Positions 12,434-23,845 of a stretch of 64,000 nucleotides of DNA are shown here, in pieces (the first letter of the stretch is position 1; each line of letters begins with the position of its first letter). The notes beneath the pieces were generated by a model. It had not been told where the DNA came from and made no database searches. It worked only from the letters and a program-made list of their open reading frames with translations. The position numbers were made by a program, and so were the translations under genes. Source of the DNA: Aureobasidium sp. EXF-3400 (taxonomy: Eukaryota; Ascomycota; Dothideomycetes; Dothideales; Saccotheciaceae); contig SWBL01000243.1 in the NCBI GenBank assembly GCA_024195585.1, positions 1 through 64,000 of the forward strand, given 5' to 3'.

Positions 12434-13124
12434 TCTTGACCTTGTGCCTGAAGAATCTTCTTGATGGAGGCAGTAGACCAGCAAGAGGTGGCTTGGAATC
12501 ATGTATAGAACAAAGATTTCGTCACGTTTCTCACACGTCTTTTTGCACGTCCCCGTCCAGCCTTGCCTCTAGTGTGGTATGCAATGCCCATCCCTGAGTT
12601 CGATGATCGAGGATTGCATCTATTCTATCGTCAATTCTGCTGCCGGCCACATCTCTTTGACTTCTTTCACAGCCTCTGAGCTCCCCAACAAGAACTGAAG
12701 AGAGCTACAAAGTGGTCTTATACCGAACTCAACCAGCCATCACCATATCGGACCGGTGGCAATGGCGCAGCGGTCAAGTAGTGTTCCTTCAACTCAGTTG
12801 GCCCGAGTCCACCGTACAGCTTATATCCTTTTCGTCTGGCTGTCTTGGGTTCCATCTCTAGGATGGTCTCCTCGTTCTACTTCGGCCGCTCTTTCGATCC
12901 GTGTGCTGCGCTCGTCGGTATTGTCGTAATCTCCGCTTGGGTTTAGGTCGTGGATCGTATGAGAGTCTTGAGGAGATGAAGGTGTCCGTAGAGTGTACTT
13001 TACTATGGTAGTTACAAATGTGTTTTGATAGACGGAATGACATTTTCTTTTTCTCAGACCCTTCTGTGCCTTGACCTCAACGTCGTGATTCGTTCTGAGG
13101 ATTCCATTCTTCAGAACTCTGAGT
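12434..13124. other. Convergent intergenic region, about 0.7 kb
   Basis: Space between the 3' ends of RGP1 and the minus-strand membrane protein gene. Only short overlapping frames; nothing I can support as a gene. Confidence 0.5.
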
Positions 13125-14808
13125 TTAGGTGATGTGTGGTACATAAGAACTCCAACTAGGCAAATCGTAAACTCCAGCTGGAGAGTGGCCCAAACTGATA
13201 AAACTCTCAACCACCAAATAGACTCTTGCCCACATGTAAGCTCCCAGACCCGACGCCGGAAGTATCTGCCAGATGTAATAGCGGTACATGAACCTGTTAA
13301 TCTTGGTCATGACCTTGAACTTGTATTCTCCCCCCGTCGTCAAGAGGTCTTCAACCAACAGCACACCCGTGGATAAGGGCACAAAGCAGATGACAAAACA
13401 CGAGGCTAGTCGCCACATGTGCTCTTGCGCTGTGTTGATGAAATCTGCGTTCCAGGCAAGAGCGTGCAGGCCACCATACAGAATGCTGGAGACGTTAAGG
13501 GCAACCAGTAACTTCCAGTCAAAATCACCGGGACGTAGGTCTATGGTTGGCCAGTTGCGACTGCGTCGGACTAAAGCATCTACAGGTCTCGCATCGTCAG
13601 ACTGGGATGTTTTCAGCAGTTTCGCAGCCTTTGTCCATCGTAGAATATCTTCCCCGTATAGAATGATAGTCTCGTGTAGGTTTTGGATACAAGTTTCGTC
13701 GTAGATTTGGTCTTCCTTCAACTGGATCTTTACTCTTGTGCTCGGGGTAGTCTCAGGATCGGAGCTGGGATCGCTTCTTTTGAAATTGGGGACGAGCTCG
13801 AGTATCTGCTCAAGTGTATGGGAGAGAGCGGTTCTCTCGAAGTTGTTGACATTCTTTGTTTCGGCCTCGTGAGCCTTTTCGGTCTGGAGAACCTTTTCGT
13901 CTGTTGAATCTAGTGTTGACTCTTCGGGAGCTATCACGATCCTGAGATAGTATGTCTCCGCTTTGTTTGATCTATTTGGTCGATACAGAGGTCGTAGATC
14001 TTTCGAAGTCATACAAAGGAAAGCGATTGTATCTTGTATGTCCGATGCTGGGATGGGCGTCGGTTGCTCGATATCCAGCGGTTTGTTCCACCAGAACATG
14101 TAGACGACTAAAGCGCAGATAGAGTGACCGAGGGTGTTCAACTATAAGGACGTGTTAACATATGAATGCAAGTGCAATTGAACTCTTGCTACCTACCTCC
14201 AATAGTGTGATCGGAAGTGACAACGCCATCCGCGTTACGCACTGGAGTATAAACCATCCTGCTTGCATACAGACCAGCAACTTTGCCAGTGCGTTCGCTT
14301 TGCTTTTATCTCTTATCTCCTCCTCTTTGAGTTGCGGAAGAAGATTTGGGTGGTGTCTCGCGATGTATTCAACACCGTCAGGTGTCAGGGTCAACCTTCG
14401 GCGCCCAGTGTGCCTAGGATACAGCGGAGCTTCCTCATCCAAGTCCACAACGAATCCACCCATCGCAGCGTAGAAAGCATGTACCATGCCCCATTCTCGT
14501 GTCGCATCTATCGTGCTCGTCGCTTTCGCATGTCGTTTAGACCTTCGATATTGATCCCAAGCACTATAAGCAACCATTTCCGGTGCCAGCAGTCCCAAAC
14601 AAAGCCAGCCTAATTTGCGCCACATGAGTCTTTTGGCATACCAGTAGCGTTTCGGATCCGAGTAGTGGGGGATATTGAGATGTAGAGCCGTCCAGACGCA
14701 CAGGGAGGTGGTGATGATACAAGAAGACAAGATACCAAAAGATCCTCTCTGGTGTGGTTCTGGAGTCCATGACACGATGTCGGTATGGTTGCCGAAGACG
14801 GTGAACAT
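13125..14808 (-). CDS. Fungal multi-pass membrane protein of unknown function
   Basis: Two exons, 14808-14197 and 14141-13125, with a 55-nt phase-0 intron (GTAGGT donor, TAG acceptor), give 542 aa. I chose the ATG at 14808 because the conserved part (WTPEPHQRGSFGILSSC, then CVWTALHLNIP) begins just after it; an ATG at 14880 would add 24 residues. Hydrophobic segments occur near residues 25-45, 75-95 and 180-200, and at least four follow in the second exon, which ends SWSSYVPHIT. The layout (TWTALHLN-like first span, central LTPDGVEYIAR, C-terminal membrane block ending in PH) matches a large family of uncharacterised mould membrane proteins often found in many copies per genome. I know of no assigned function. 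Expressed toward RGP1, converging on it. Confidence 0.75.
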
Positions 14809-15406
14809 TTTATGGAGATGGAGACTTCTGCTCACGAAGCGTCGAGTTCGACTGATGAAGATTGACTGGGATAGACGCATGACCACACTCGATGGACAAG
14901 GCCAATATATGGGCTCGGCTCAGCCGCAGGACATTTTCAGGCAGCGATGGCTTTTTATGTATCCTGCAGCTGCAAGCAATGACTGGATGGGGTCATTCCC
15001 GCTACAGCCAAGTACCGGCGATTTAGTATGAAAGTCGTTGGGTCTGCCCCGATGCGAACATAACTCCTGAAACATTCTGCAAGCTGCTGCACGAAATAGT
15101 GAGAATCGATGTTGAGAAAGAGCGAGTCTGATAAGCGCCGGGCTCGGAAGAAGTGAACAACGCATGAAGGTGGCTGAGGTGACGGCTTGATACGGAAATA
15201 TGTCAATACACGATATTAGGAACCATGCATGAGTGGAGCGTTGGGAAAGAAATGTAACAGACAAGAAGGTCATGGAAGGTGGATGCGGGAAGACAATTAG
15301 ATGGTGCACATGATAGGTTTTTCTTTTTGGACGACCATGGTTTTTGGCGAGATAGAATGCCAAGATTCGATTACTTCCAGCTGCATGACGGTTTCTCCAA
15401 TCAGGT
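14809..15406. other. Intergenic region, about 0.6 kb
   Basis: Holds the promoter of the membrane protein gene to the left and the 3' end of the methyltransferase gene to the right. No reading frame or RNA that I can support. Confidence 0.5.
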
Positions 15407-16190
15407 TCAAGTAGATGCAGTGGTGTTTTTCGTGAGGATCCAGCCATAGTAGTCAAAGGAGCTTTCGCCGGCTGACAGAGTTTCCATCTTGAGGTTCCAG
15501 AGGTTGTTGACACTTAACAGCGGACGAATGAAGTGCGGCTGTCGGAACGTGATGTAGAGAAACACTCCGTCGTCCTTCAGGATACGATGAGCCTGCTTTC
15601 GATTAGCACTCTTACCCTTCAGATACGAGGAGATGATTGCCTACCTCTGTTAGGTATCTTGAGGTGTTGTCTTTAACATCATCAGGAGGAGACCAAGGAC
15701 TGCCGTGAATCATAGCATCCATGGTGCCCTTGTCGAACGCAACATCGATACTGTTACTGCTATGTTGAGGCATATCACGGATATCGGCCCAGGCCCATTT
15801 GACGCCATCATCTTCCTTGGCTGACATGACTTCTACGACTTTATGCGAGAAATCGACACAGAGCTGGTCTTTATATCCCCGCGCCGAGAGATCGTAAGGA
15901 ATTGTCTACTCGTAACACCATCAGTACCGCTCAGACTACATACACAATCGTTTTTGACCACTCACGCTATCACCACTGCCAAAATGTAGTATCTTAGGCT
16001 TCTGGTCTATGGGTCGAGCATCGAAAAGATTGCTTTGCAGGAACGGTAGCAGAGCGGAAAAAGAGCGGAACCATTCGTGTGTTGCGTTCTCGCCATCAGC
16101 TTGCGCGTATCTTAGGTCCCAGTACTCTGACGTAGAGAGAGCACCTTCGCCCTCGCGCTTTAATTGATCTTGTGCTTCTTTCGTCGACAT
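15407..16190 (-). CDS. Class I SAM-dependent methyltransferase (EEF1AKMT4/METTL13-like)
   Basis: Three exons, 16190-15966, 15905-15645 and 15592-15407, joined in phase 0, give 223 aa. The first splice rebuilds motif I as ILHFGSGDS-TIPYDLSARGY, followed by QLCVDFS (acidic residue of motif post-I), then WADIRDMP, then VAFDKGTMDAM. The last exon has AHRILKDDGVFLYITFRQPHF, the motif III region and a substrate-side loop. The YWD.RY block near residue 25 and the DKGT.DA and FRQPHF blocks are shared with METTL13 and EEF1AKMT4-type enzymes, several of which methylate lysine or the N-terminus of elongation factor 1A. The exact substrate here is inference. Start at 16190; an in-frame ATG at 16211 would add seven residues. 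Confidence 0.85.
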
Positions 16191-16211
16191 TTTTGTGATT
16201 GTGGCCAACAA

Positions 16212-16748
16212 TGAGAGAAAACTGTCTGCTCGTGCTTTGCAAAGAAGAGAGACTGTTCTTAACGTTCTCTAAACCTTTCCCAACAGTCTACCGTATTCAC
16301 TGCTAGACGGCGGCACGGCCCGCCCAGGTTACTAAGCATTGCATAATTAGACAGCACAACTCTACGAAGACAACTTGACGACCTCTGCCTCACTGAAAAG
16401 CGTTCAAGCTTGGGATGATAGTCTTTGAGATACTCAGCACAAACGACTGATGTACTTCCTTTTGGGAAACAATCCCAGACGCCGAGAACGATCGATCTTC
16501 CGAGTGTTGCGGCACAGTTTACAGGATCACTATAATTGCGACGCGATTGTTACTGTCAACGAGGATTTGAAATTGACGGTCGCATTTGCGGAAGGCCTCA
16601 TACCCTTCGGCTCTTCCAGACTCGATGTAAAGCTAATAGATCTTGATGCTTCGAGTACATAACGCAAAGTGCAGCAACACGATTGATCCGACGCCTCGAC
16701 CATCTCAAACTTCTGTTCTGCTAGCGACCCCGTCCAGGGAGAACATTC
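16212..16748. other. Intergenic region, about 0.5 kb
   Basis: Promoter side of the methyltransferase gene and 3' side of the LITAF-domain gene. A 70-codon plus-strand frame at 16450-16662 has no recognisable features and I do not call it a gene. Confidence 0.45.
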
Positions 16749-17183
16749 TCAGACTCGGTGTGGATCATCGTGAACTTGCGCTCCATGAGGATCTGTTGTG
16801 GCTGTCATAGTCTCGTTGCGTCTCTCATACTGCGATGGGACAGTAGCAGCGCTGGGCGAGATCTTCACTCCACCATTGGCAGCCACAGTGGCTAGCGGGC
16901 GACCGCAGTCGGTGCAAGTATGATGCGTATCCTTGCAATCGTCCATGCAGCATGGAATCCAGCAAAGGCAGCCTGTCAACACGCACAAGACTGCGCCCCA
17001 GATGTAGGCCCTCTCTCCGACCTCCTTGGATGTCCTCGTGGTAGTTGGTGCGTGACAGACAGGGCAATCGACTCTTGCTGGTGTGCCTGAAAGTGATCCG
17101 AGTGGTGTGACACGCTCAGTGCTGGGCATAGCAGTAGCCGCAGGAGCTGCTGGATAGGGAGGGGGAACCTCTTCCTTGGACAT
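16749..17183 (-). CDS. LITAF-domain (zinc ribbon, membrane-associated) protein
   Basis: 144 aa, single exon, starting at the ATG at 17183 (MSKEEVPPPYPAAP). The Pro-rich N-terminus with a PPPY motif is typical of LITAF proteins, where such motifs bind WW-domain Nedd4-family ubiquitin ligases. The LITAF domain shows the first zinc half CPVC (about residue 51), then a hydrophobic insert (AYIWGAVLCVLTGCLCWIPCC) that lies in the membrane surface, then the second half HTCTDCGRPL. Family members are monotopic proteins of late endosomal, lysosomal or plasma membranes. The frame stays open 91 codons upstream, but that part is an Arg/Thr repeat coded by a DNA microsatellite, so I treat it as 5' leader. 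Confidence 0.85.
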   Translation of the reverse strand: MSKEEVPPPYPAAPAATAMPSTERVTPLGSLSGTPARVDCPVCHAPTTTRTSKEVGERAYIWGAVLCVLTGCLCWIPCCMDDCKDTHHTCTDCGRPLATVAANGGVKISPSAATVPSQYERRNETMTATTDPHGAQVHDDPHRV

Positions 17184-17310
17184 GGTATTGGTGATGCTTG
17201 TATATTTGACGACTTGCTGATAAGATCTTGGTATTATCTTCGAAGGAAGCCCGGATGACTGTCGATGGGTGTTGCTCTCTTGGTATTTCTTGTTGCGCGT
17301 GAGAATGGAA

Positions 17311-17364
17311 GTGCGAGTGCGAGTGCGAGTGCGAGTGTTAGGACGAGTGTAAGGACGAGTGCGA
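17311..17364 (+). repeat. GTGCGA hexamer tandem repeat in the LITAF gene leader
   Basis: Four perfect copies of the hexamer GTGCGA at 17311-17334, followed by degenerate copies to about 17364. The repeat is 130-180 bp upstream of the start codon of the minus-strand LITAF gene. If read in frame with that gene it would code for an Arg-Thr repeat. Confidence 0.85.
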
Positions 17365-17976
17365 TGAGCAACTTGAGTCCTTGATGTTGTATGAGTGAAG
17401 GTTGCGAAAGTGAGTCGAGGTTGGAGAATTTGTTTACGAGCAGGTTTAGTATTCAAAACTAGGAAGAAAAGTGCTCTTATATATTTGAGTCAGAGTCAAG
17501 ACACAAGACTACAGTAATATAACACGAGCATTGGCAACTGCGACTGCGTGCGTTAGGCGCTCAGCCAAGCGCTGTTGCATTCCTTCGCGGACGATCTCCC
17601 TGTTCAGCCTTGCGCAGAATTCCTGGCTGCCTGTTGATCCATGTGTCGCAGTAGATCCTGAAGGATTATCTAAATCAGGTGACTGCTGTATGTGGTGCCT
17701 GCTTGTTGGTTTGACAAAACGATACTTGACCAACTGCGCAGTTCTTGTCTCACACTGCAGGCCAATTGTTCCAAGACCCTGGTCAAATATCCTGCAGAAG
17801 ACTTTTCTTATCAGGATAAATTATATTTACAGGCGCCTGACTCTCCACGTCAATTTGCAACAGTATGCCTAGATTATACATTGGAAACAACCAAGCCGAC
17901 TCGTTCACGTTTACTCCAATCATGTGTGGTGTCAAGTAATGTATTGATTGTTCTTCTATGTATTGGATGGGTATGC
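17365..17976. other. Intergenic region between P450 and LITAF genes
   Basis: About 0.6 kb holding the LITAF promoter and the 3' end of the P450 gene. Only short frames; nothing further supported. Confidence 0.4.
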
Positions 17977-19685
17977 CTAAGCAGACTTTGCAGGCCACTT
18001 GACTCTTCTTTCCGCTCGTGCCATGAAATTGGTAGGCCTAATGAGCTGGAAGAAAGGATCATATTCCACAGGTTCCTCGTCAACCTTTGACCAGTGGTAA
18101 CGATATACCAGCTTGGGCAGGAAGATCTTTACTTCCAGTAGTGCGAAGTTGAATCCGATACAGCCACGAGGACCTTGAGCAAAGGGAACGTAAGTGGAGC
18201 GGTGACGGTTCTTGACATCCTCGGTATCCCAGCGATCGGGATTGAATTTGGCTGGGTTATCCCAAAGCTTGGGGTTGTTGTGAATGTGGTGAATTGCAGG
18301 AATGACGATACCACCCTTGGGAATCTTGTAACCACCTGGCAGAATCAGGTCGTGTTGGGCCGTACGACCAGGCTGGTAGGCTGGGTTGTGTTTGCGTTGC
18401 ATCTCCTTCACGTATTTGTCCAGGAAGGGAAGCTTGCCAATGATATCAGCATCCAGCACTGTGTCGTCGTTGATGTCGTTGTCAATCAGCTCTTGCAAAA
18501 GACGCTCCTGCATACCCTCGTACGTTGTCAAGCCGTAGAGGAGCCATGAGAGAAGTGATGAGGTGGTTGTGAATCCGGCTGCAGTTGCTACCATGATTGA
18601 GTGACTCATGTAACGCTTGGGTAGCTTCTCGCCTTGGCTGTCAACAGCACGAACCGCATAGTCCGCGATGCACGATGCCTTGAGTGCTGCATCTTGCATG
18701 TCGAGATCTTCGACACCATTGGGAGTCACTGCAGCGATAGCCGCTTCCATCTGCTGTTCAAGTTCGTTTCTGATGTGCCTCAACTTTGCCGGATCGCCGA
18801 AAGGCAAGTATGAGTACCATACTCCCATGGTAGAAACTTTCTTGTTCAATTCGAGGAGTTCCGCGATGTCGCGTACCATCTTGTGAAGCGGCGCATATAC
18901 AGAGGAGAAATGATTGAAGTCGAGACCAAGGGTGAGCTGGCCGACTGCCTGAGAGCCCAGCTTCAACATATAGAGGTAAACGTTGAAAGCATCTCCTTGC
19001 TCATCCAGTTGATCAAAGACTTTGTATGCTGATTCCACGGTTTGCTGCATTTTCGGACTGTAGTGGCGGACTGCCTTCGGTGAGAAAGCTGGTGGAAGGA
19101 ACTTATGTGTCAATCTCCAGGCTTCGGTGTCTGTGTCAGCAAGGAACAAGCCTGCTTCTTGGTCCATAATGCCGAAGAGGGGATGCTCGGGCGTGATTTG
19201 CTTAGTGAAGAAACCATTTTCGTGGAATACGTGGTTGGCAATCACTGGGTCATTGGTTTGGTAAACAACACTTCCAAAGTTGGACGTCTTGAAGATTGGT
19301 CCATAGGCGTCGAACAGTCTCTGGTGGTTGCCAAGATGATCAGGGTAGATCTCGTAGTAGTTGCCGATGTAAGGGAAGCCTTTGGGACCTGGCACGTCTC
19401 TGACTTGCTTGCCATCGATTGTGATCGCAACCGGTTGTTGGCTGTTGACAATTTCGGACACCTCTGTCAAGGTTTCATTGTCCACGGAGAAGTCGATCCC
19501 TGCTAGTGTTCAGTGGTTGATCCTCTCGCGCGAGCATCTGACTTACCACTCGGCTCCAAAACGGCAAAATGACCTGCTACCAGCAGACGAAGCGAATCAT
19601 AGTCAGAGACTTCGCTGGAGTTGACCTCGATCTCATGCCCCGTAGCAGGGTCTTGTCCTAGAAGGTAGAATTGTATTGAAGGCAT
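17977..19685 (-). CDS. Cytochrome P450, no membrane anchor, with N-terminal extension
   Basis: Two exons, 19685-19547 and 19502-17977 (phase 1, GTAAGT donor), give about 554 aa; a second acceptor 3 nt downstream is equally good. The P450 core is complete. The proline-rich entry VPGPKGFPYIGN is at about residue 85. The I-helix reads ATAAGFTTTSSLL, the K-helix EMQR (ExxR), then FNPDRW, then the heme loop FAQGPRGCIGFNFALLE with the thiolate Cys. The N-terminus is not hydrophobic; instead about 80 polar residues with no recognised domain precede the core. Regions such as FLPPAFSPKAVRHYSPKMQ and FNHFSSVYAPLHKM look closest to the soluble CYP102/CYP505-type heads, but there is no fused reductase. 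The next gene upstream on the same strand codes for a cytochrome b5-b5 reductase fusion, a likely electron donor. Substrate unknown. Confidence 0.9.
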
Positions 19686-20439
19686 CTCTTCTGTGGTATA
19701 ACAATACTATGGTCTCCGTCACACTCGAAGTTTGAGGGACTCTATGTTATATATTGAGCATACAATCCCCGAACGGATGGCCTATCGCTGACCCATAATA
19801 GATCACGGACCATGGAGAACCTTGCCGCGGTTCGCAATTCACCTTCATCAAAAAGTTATTACGAGCGGGTCAAAGTAGGCGAGAGTTGCTGAGACCTCGG
19901 CCGGGACGAGAAACCGCCGCGAGTAAGTGCTCGCATCTTTGCGACAACAATTTAAGGCTTACGTGCTTAGGATGCGTTTCAAGGATTCCACTGAGGGAGA
20001 TACCTATATACGAACGGATCGCGGCTCAAGTCTCGCTGTTGAAGCCAAGTAGATGAGGCGTCCGACATGTGAAGCTCGAGTTGCATTTTGTGCGAGAATG
20101 ATCCGCGTAGAACTTCTGGAAAAGTTTCAGGAAGCGCAGTTAATTGCGAGTCGCAACGATATCCAGATGTGTGCGATTGTCCAAGCTTCGATTCCGAGTT
20201 TAGATTGGATCACGTGATTGCTTTGCCATAGATGTCAGGTGACCCTGGTCTTCATCACGACCATCAGCATGCACTTTATCAAAGGTCAACGTTAGTTCTC
20301 ATCGCGAAGCGGTAGACCAATGATTACTTCAATATCCAATCCCAAACTGGGATAAATCATTCTCTACTAAGGCAAAACATGGTCATCAGAATATCATTCA
20401 AAAACAATGTCAAATTGTTATCTCATTGAAACTGCTACA
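19686..20439. promoter_or_regulatory. P450 promoter region with palindromic E-box
   Basis: The 754 bp upstream of the P450 start also hold the 3' end of the b5 reductase gene. A 10-bp palindrome ATCACGTGAT at 20209-20218 contains the bHLH core CACGTG, about 525 bp upstream of the P450 ATG. E-boxes of this form are bound by Cbf1- or SREBP-type factors in fungi, so control by sterol, oxygen or sulfur state is possible but is inference. No gene is seen here. Confidence 0.4.
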
Positions 20440-21819
20440 TCAAAAAGTGAAAATATCATCGGTCATCTTGCCAACAGAACCAGGCTTCTTCCAACCCAGC
20501 TCGACCAAGTTCTTCTTTGTGGCATTGATCATGCCAGGAGGTCCGCAGAGAAGGATCTTGGAAGATCCATCTTCTGCCGGAGCAGGCATGTATTGTTCCA
20601 AAACATCCTTTGTAACGAAACCACTTCCGTATTGCCAACCCTCGGGTGGGTTGTCGAGCATGTAATGTACCTTCAGATTCTTGGGGTATGCCTTGGCCCA
20701 GGCATCCAATTCCGATCTGAGCAAAATATCATCTTCGGTGCGGTTGGCGTACACCAAAGAAACTTCTGTGGTGTCCGTTCTGTCCTCGCAGATGCTTCTG
20801 ATAAGTTGATAGTGAGGAGTGATTCCAGTGCCACCAGCCACCATGCCGATCTTTTTAGCGTAACCCTTCTTGTACTTCATAGCTCCCTTTGGACCACGGA
20901 AAAGAACTTCGTCGCCGACCTTGAGCTGCGCGAGGTATCGTCCAGTCAAGAGACCTTCATCGTAAAGTCGAATAAGGAGAACCAGCTCGCCGAGGTCAGT
21001 GTCGTTCGAGGTTGGCGTGTACGAACGTGTAACTGTTTGCTCGCCAATCTTTGCCTGAATAGCAACGTGCTGGCCAATGGGCAGTCCGAGTCTGGTTATT
21101 GGTGTAGGGAGTTCAAACGTCAAACGAACCAGACCAGTTCCACGAAGGATTTGCTTTGATTTCAAGGGCAATGGCTGGAACTCGGTACTCTTCAAGAAAC
21201 CGACATAATGTCTGAGCGGCAACTTAGGGACTCTCTTGTACATTGGGCTCCTTCCGAACCCTCCGGGAATAGTTGTGATCTTTGAAATGTAATTTGCGAA
21301 ACCTGCGCCAAATGCTGCTGAGAACACACTAGCCAGTAAGAAGCCCTTGAGGAAGCCATTGTCGGATTGCAAGAAGTTAAGTTTGTGTAAATATTTGTGA
21401 GCCCCAGGGATGTGAACGCGGCCATGTAGTTTGTAGGCTATCGCAGAAGCTGTACCAGCAAGCAGACCTGCAGCTCCGATTGTGCCTAGAGTCTTTGCGC
21501 TGGGAAGGTTACTTTGGCTGGGTACTGGCTCTCTGCGGACAATTTGAACAGCCTGCTTGCGAGTCGTTTTCGTGAACCCTGCCAGCTTTCCGATCATGAA
21601 GGGCGCCATAGCCTCTCTGGCCTCATCAGAATGGCCGACATCTTCGAACGCTGTGGTGGCATCTTGTCCAGCTACCTCGACCAGTGACTCTATACCACCG
21701 GGATGATCCAGAATGTATTTTGTGACATCGTATACACTGCCATCAATAATGATCCAGAGGTCGTTCTCGGTGTTGTGCTCAGTCACCTCCTTGAGGGTGT
21801 ACTCTGTGGTTTCCGCCAT
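20440..21819 (-). CDS. Cytochrome b5-NADH cytochrome b5 reductase fusion protein
   Basis: 459 aa, single exon. Residues 1-80 are a cytochrome b5 domain with both heme-binding histidines visible (HPGG at about 39, GHSDEA at about 63). A linker with two weakly hydrophobic segments follows (about 108-130 and 158-180). From about 205 to the end is a b5 reductase-type FAD/NAD module: the FAD motif RSYTPTS, the nucleotide-binding GGTGITP and the CGPPGM motif before the C-terminal phenylalanine. It should pass electrons from NADH through FAD to its own b5 heme and on to an acceptor such as a P450 or desaturase. The cytochrome P450 gene lies next on the same strand, which suggests a shared pathway; that link is inference. 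Confidence 0.9.
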   Translation of the reverse strand: MAETTEYTLKEVTEHNTENDLWIIIDGSVYDVTKYILDHPGGIESLVEVAGQDATTAFEDVGHSDEAREAMAPFMIGKLAGFTKTTRKQAVQIVRREPVPSQSNLPSAKTLGTIGAAGLLAGTASAIAYKLHGRVHIPGAHKYLHKLNFLQSDNGFLKGFLLASVFSAAFGAGFANYISKITTIPGGFGRSPMYKRVPKLPLRHYVGFLKSTEFQPLPLKSKQILRGTGLVRLTFELPTPITRLGLPIGQHVAIQAKIGEQTVTRSYTPTSNDTDLGELVLLIRLYDEGLLTGRYLAQLKVGDEVLFRGPKGAMKYKKGYAKKIGMVAGGTGITPHYQLIRSICEDRTDTTEVSLVYANRTEDDILLRSELDAWAKAYPKNLKVHYMLDNPPEGWQYGSGFVTKDVLEQYMPAPAEDGSSKILLCGPPGMINATKKNLVELGWKKPGSVGKMTDDIFTF

Positions 21820-23845
21820 GATAAGTCGAGAGATTCCTGGAAAGAAGAAAGTGCTTCGTACGAGGAGAGAGTGATTAAGCAGGGTCTAACATGGGTGTTC
21901 CAAGCGCACAGGTTTTCTTATATTGCCTACTCCCAACAGCAATACCACACTGCTGGCATGTGCTTGCCTGAACACGACGGCCGAGGCATACCTACTCATC
22001 TACTCTAGATCAGCACGGTCGCACTCAATGGGTGGAGCGCAAACGGCAAGAGATGCGTAAACGGACTCTTTCTGATAGGCTCTTGGCCCGTCAGTAGAAT
22101 CTGTAATGTCGCAAGGAGCCGACCATAGCGAAATGAGGGTTCTCAGGGCCATGTCAAACCGAAGATCAGGTTCGGTCCGAAACCGATAGTAGATGGAAGG
22201 TGTTTTGGGAAAAAGTTCCCGAGTCCGTGCATTCGAGACCGGGCCGCTCATGGTTTCGTTGCCGACTTGCCCGAGCTTGCCTCAAACTGAGTCCTGATTC
22301 TGGTTTGACTATGGAAAAAGCACGACTCAGTTGTAAGTCTACCCATCTAAGTGCTTGTAGCCAGACAGTGTTCCCAATTTTCGGGCCGGCCGTCCATGGT
22401 ATAGTATCTGCTAGCATACTGCGTAGCTCCGGTCGTATCGATGGATACCAGTAAGACAGCCCCGGACGACGTAGGATCATATACGCAGAGGCAATCGAGT
22501 GAAGCTCCTCGACAAGGGCTGGATGAGTTGGAGAGTGAGATTCATTCTCAGTCCAGTCACTCATCCATGAATAAGGCGGTTTAAAGCTCAGACAACCAGG
22601 TTCAAGTTCGTCGCATGTCGCCTGCCGTGTCTAAATCGTCGAGGACCCCGTTTTGCTCTTGACATACTGGCAGCGGTTCGTTCTCTTCGGTGTCAAAACG
22701 ACATGTGGCTGCATCTTGAAAACAGTTCTCAGGTGATGAAGATGTCCTTCAGGCCGAAGCTTCCCGCCAGCCGTCAGATTTGGTGACGTAAATCGCATTG
22801 ACATGTTCAATGTCATCTTGAACATCATCTCTCGCACTCCAGACTTGTGGCATTGAACACTCAAATACTGCAACAAAATGTCTCTGTTTTCATCTTTGAA
22901 AAAGTGCGTTGACTCAACCTCGGCATCATGGTGGTGCCATGCCATGCAATGCGACGCGTCCCCCTTGATCAGCGGCAACGCCTTTTCTTGATCGATCGTG
23001 TCGTCCAAGAACGCTTTCAGCTGTATATCTGGTCAACGTTTTCCAGCTATGTATGCCAATGGAGGCTGTACACTCTAAATTCCTATGTGCAGGGGGTACG
23101 TTGAGTCGACATCCCAAGAACAAAAGTAAGCCAAGTGATCTCTGTTGTCATATACCAAGCGCTGGTCGGCTTGGTATAAATAGTCAAAGGAAAACATCGA
23201 GCTGCTAACCATTACTGTAACACAACCTCAATACTTACTGATATACGATATTTGCATACTGCAAGAGTTTCAGACCCCAGAAGCAGAATAAACTGGTTTG
23301 TATGTTGTGTTCTGCTTGAAGGCTTGAGCCAATCTATTTCCGCAACACTCATTGGACCCCTCACCAAGCCTTAGCAGTCTTAACGGTTTAGTTCATCTGC
23401 CACAGATGCGCCAAACTCGACAAGAAATGCCGCGCCGCATGGCAGTGGCAGAGTATTTGTGCCATGAACACGAGCTGGGCAATGTTGTTGACCCGTACCT
23501 AGGTACTGTGTTTCCCCTGTACCTTTCTTTTCATCATCCTTCAAGAATGTTCGTGTTATAATTGACTTCCAAACTCACTCAGAACCTTTACTGCGATAAC
23601 ATTTGGTTGCAGCTGTCTTTGGAGCTTGCCCCAAGGTTCAGCTCCACATTCTGACCCCAGAACCCTTGCGAACGCCATCCGTGCGCCTGGGGCCATCCTG
23701 GTGGAAATATCACTCCTGATCGTTACATGTCGAAAGCAGGTCCCTTTTTACCTTTGATCGCATTGATCGCTGCACTGGAACCCGGACTCATTCGGTCAAA
23801 AGACAAATACCACTTTTTTCAGTCAATTGAGCGAGCAACAGAATA
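21820..23845. other. Intergenic region, about 2 kb
   Basis: Divergent space between the b5 reductase fusion (minus) and the KRE6-like gene (plus). Two overlapping minus-strand frames at 22564-22166 and 22251-22000 look mildly protein-like (tryptophan- and leucine-containing, few stops), but I could not join them with a convincing intron and I recognise no domain. They may be a small lineage-specific gene or a relic. Nothing else supported. Confidence 0.4.

Noticed and set aside
16450..16662. 70-codon plus-strand frame
   Set aside because: Short, no recognisable features, and lies in a promoter/3' region.
20407..21159. 250-codon plus-strand frame
   Set aside because: Antisense to the b5 reductase fusion, which has intact catalytic motifs.
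17977..21819. Secondary-metabolite gene cluster around the P450
   Set aside because: No polyketide synthase, peptide synthetase, terpene cyclase, transporter or pathway regulator nearby; only the two redox genes are linked.
22000..22564. Possible small minus-strand two-exon gene
   Set aside because: The two protein-like frames could not be joined by an intron with matching phase and good signals, and no domain was recognised; mentioned only in the intergenic entry.
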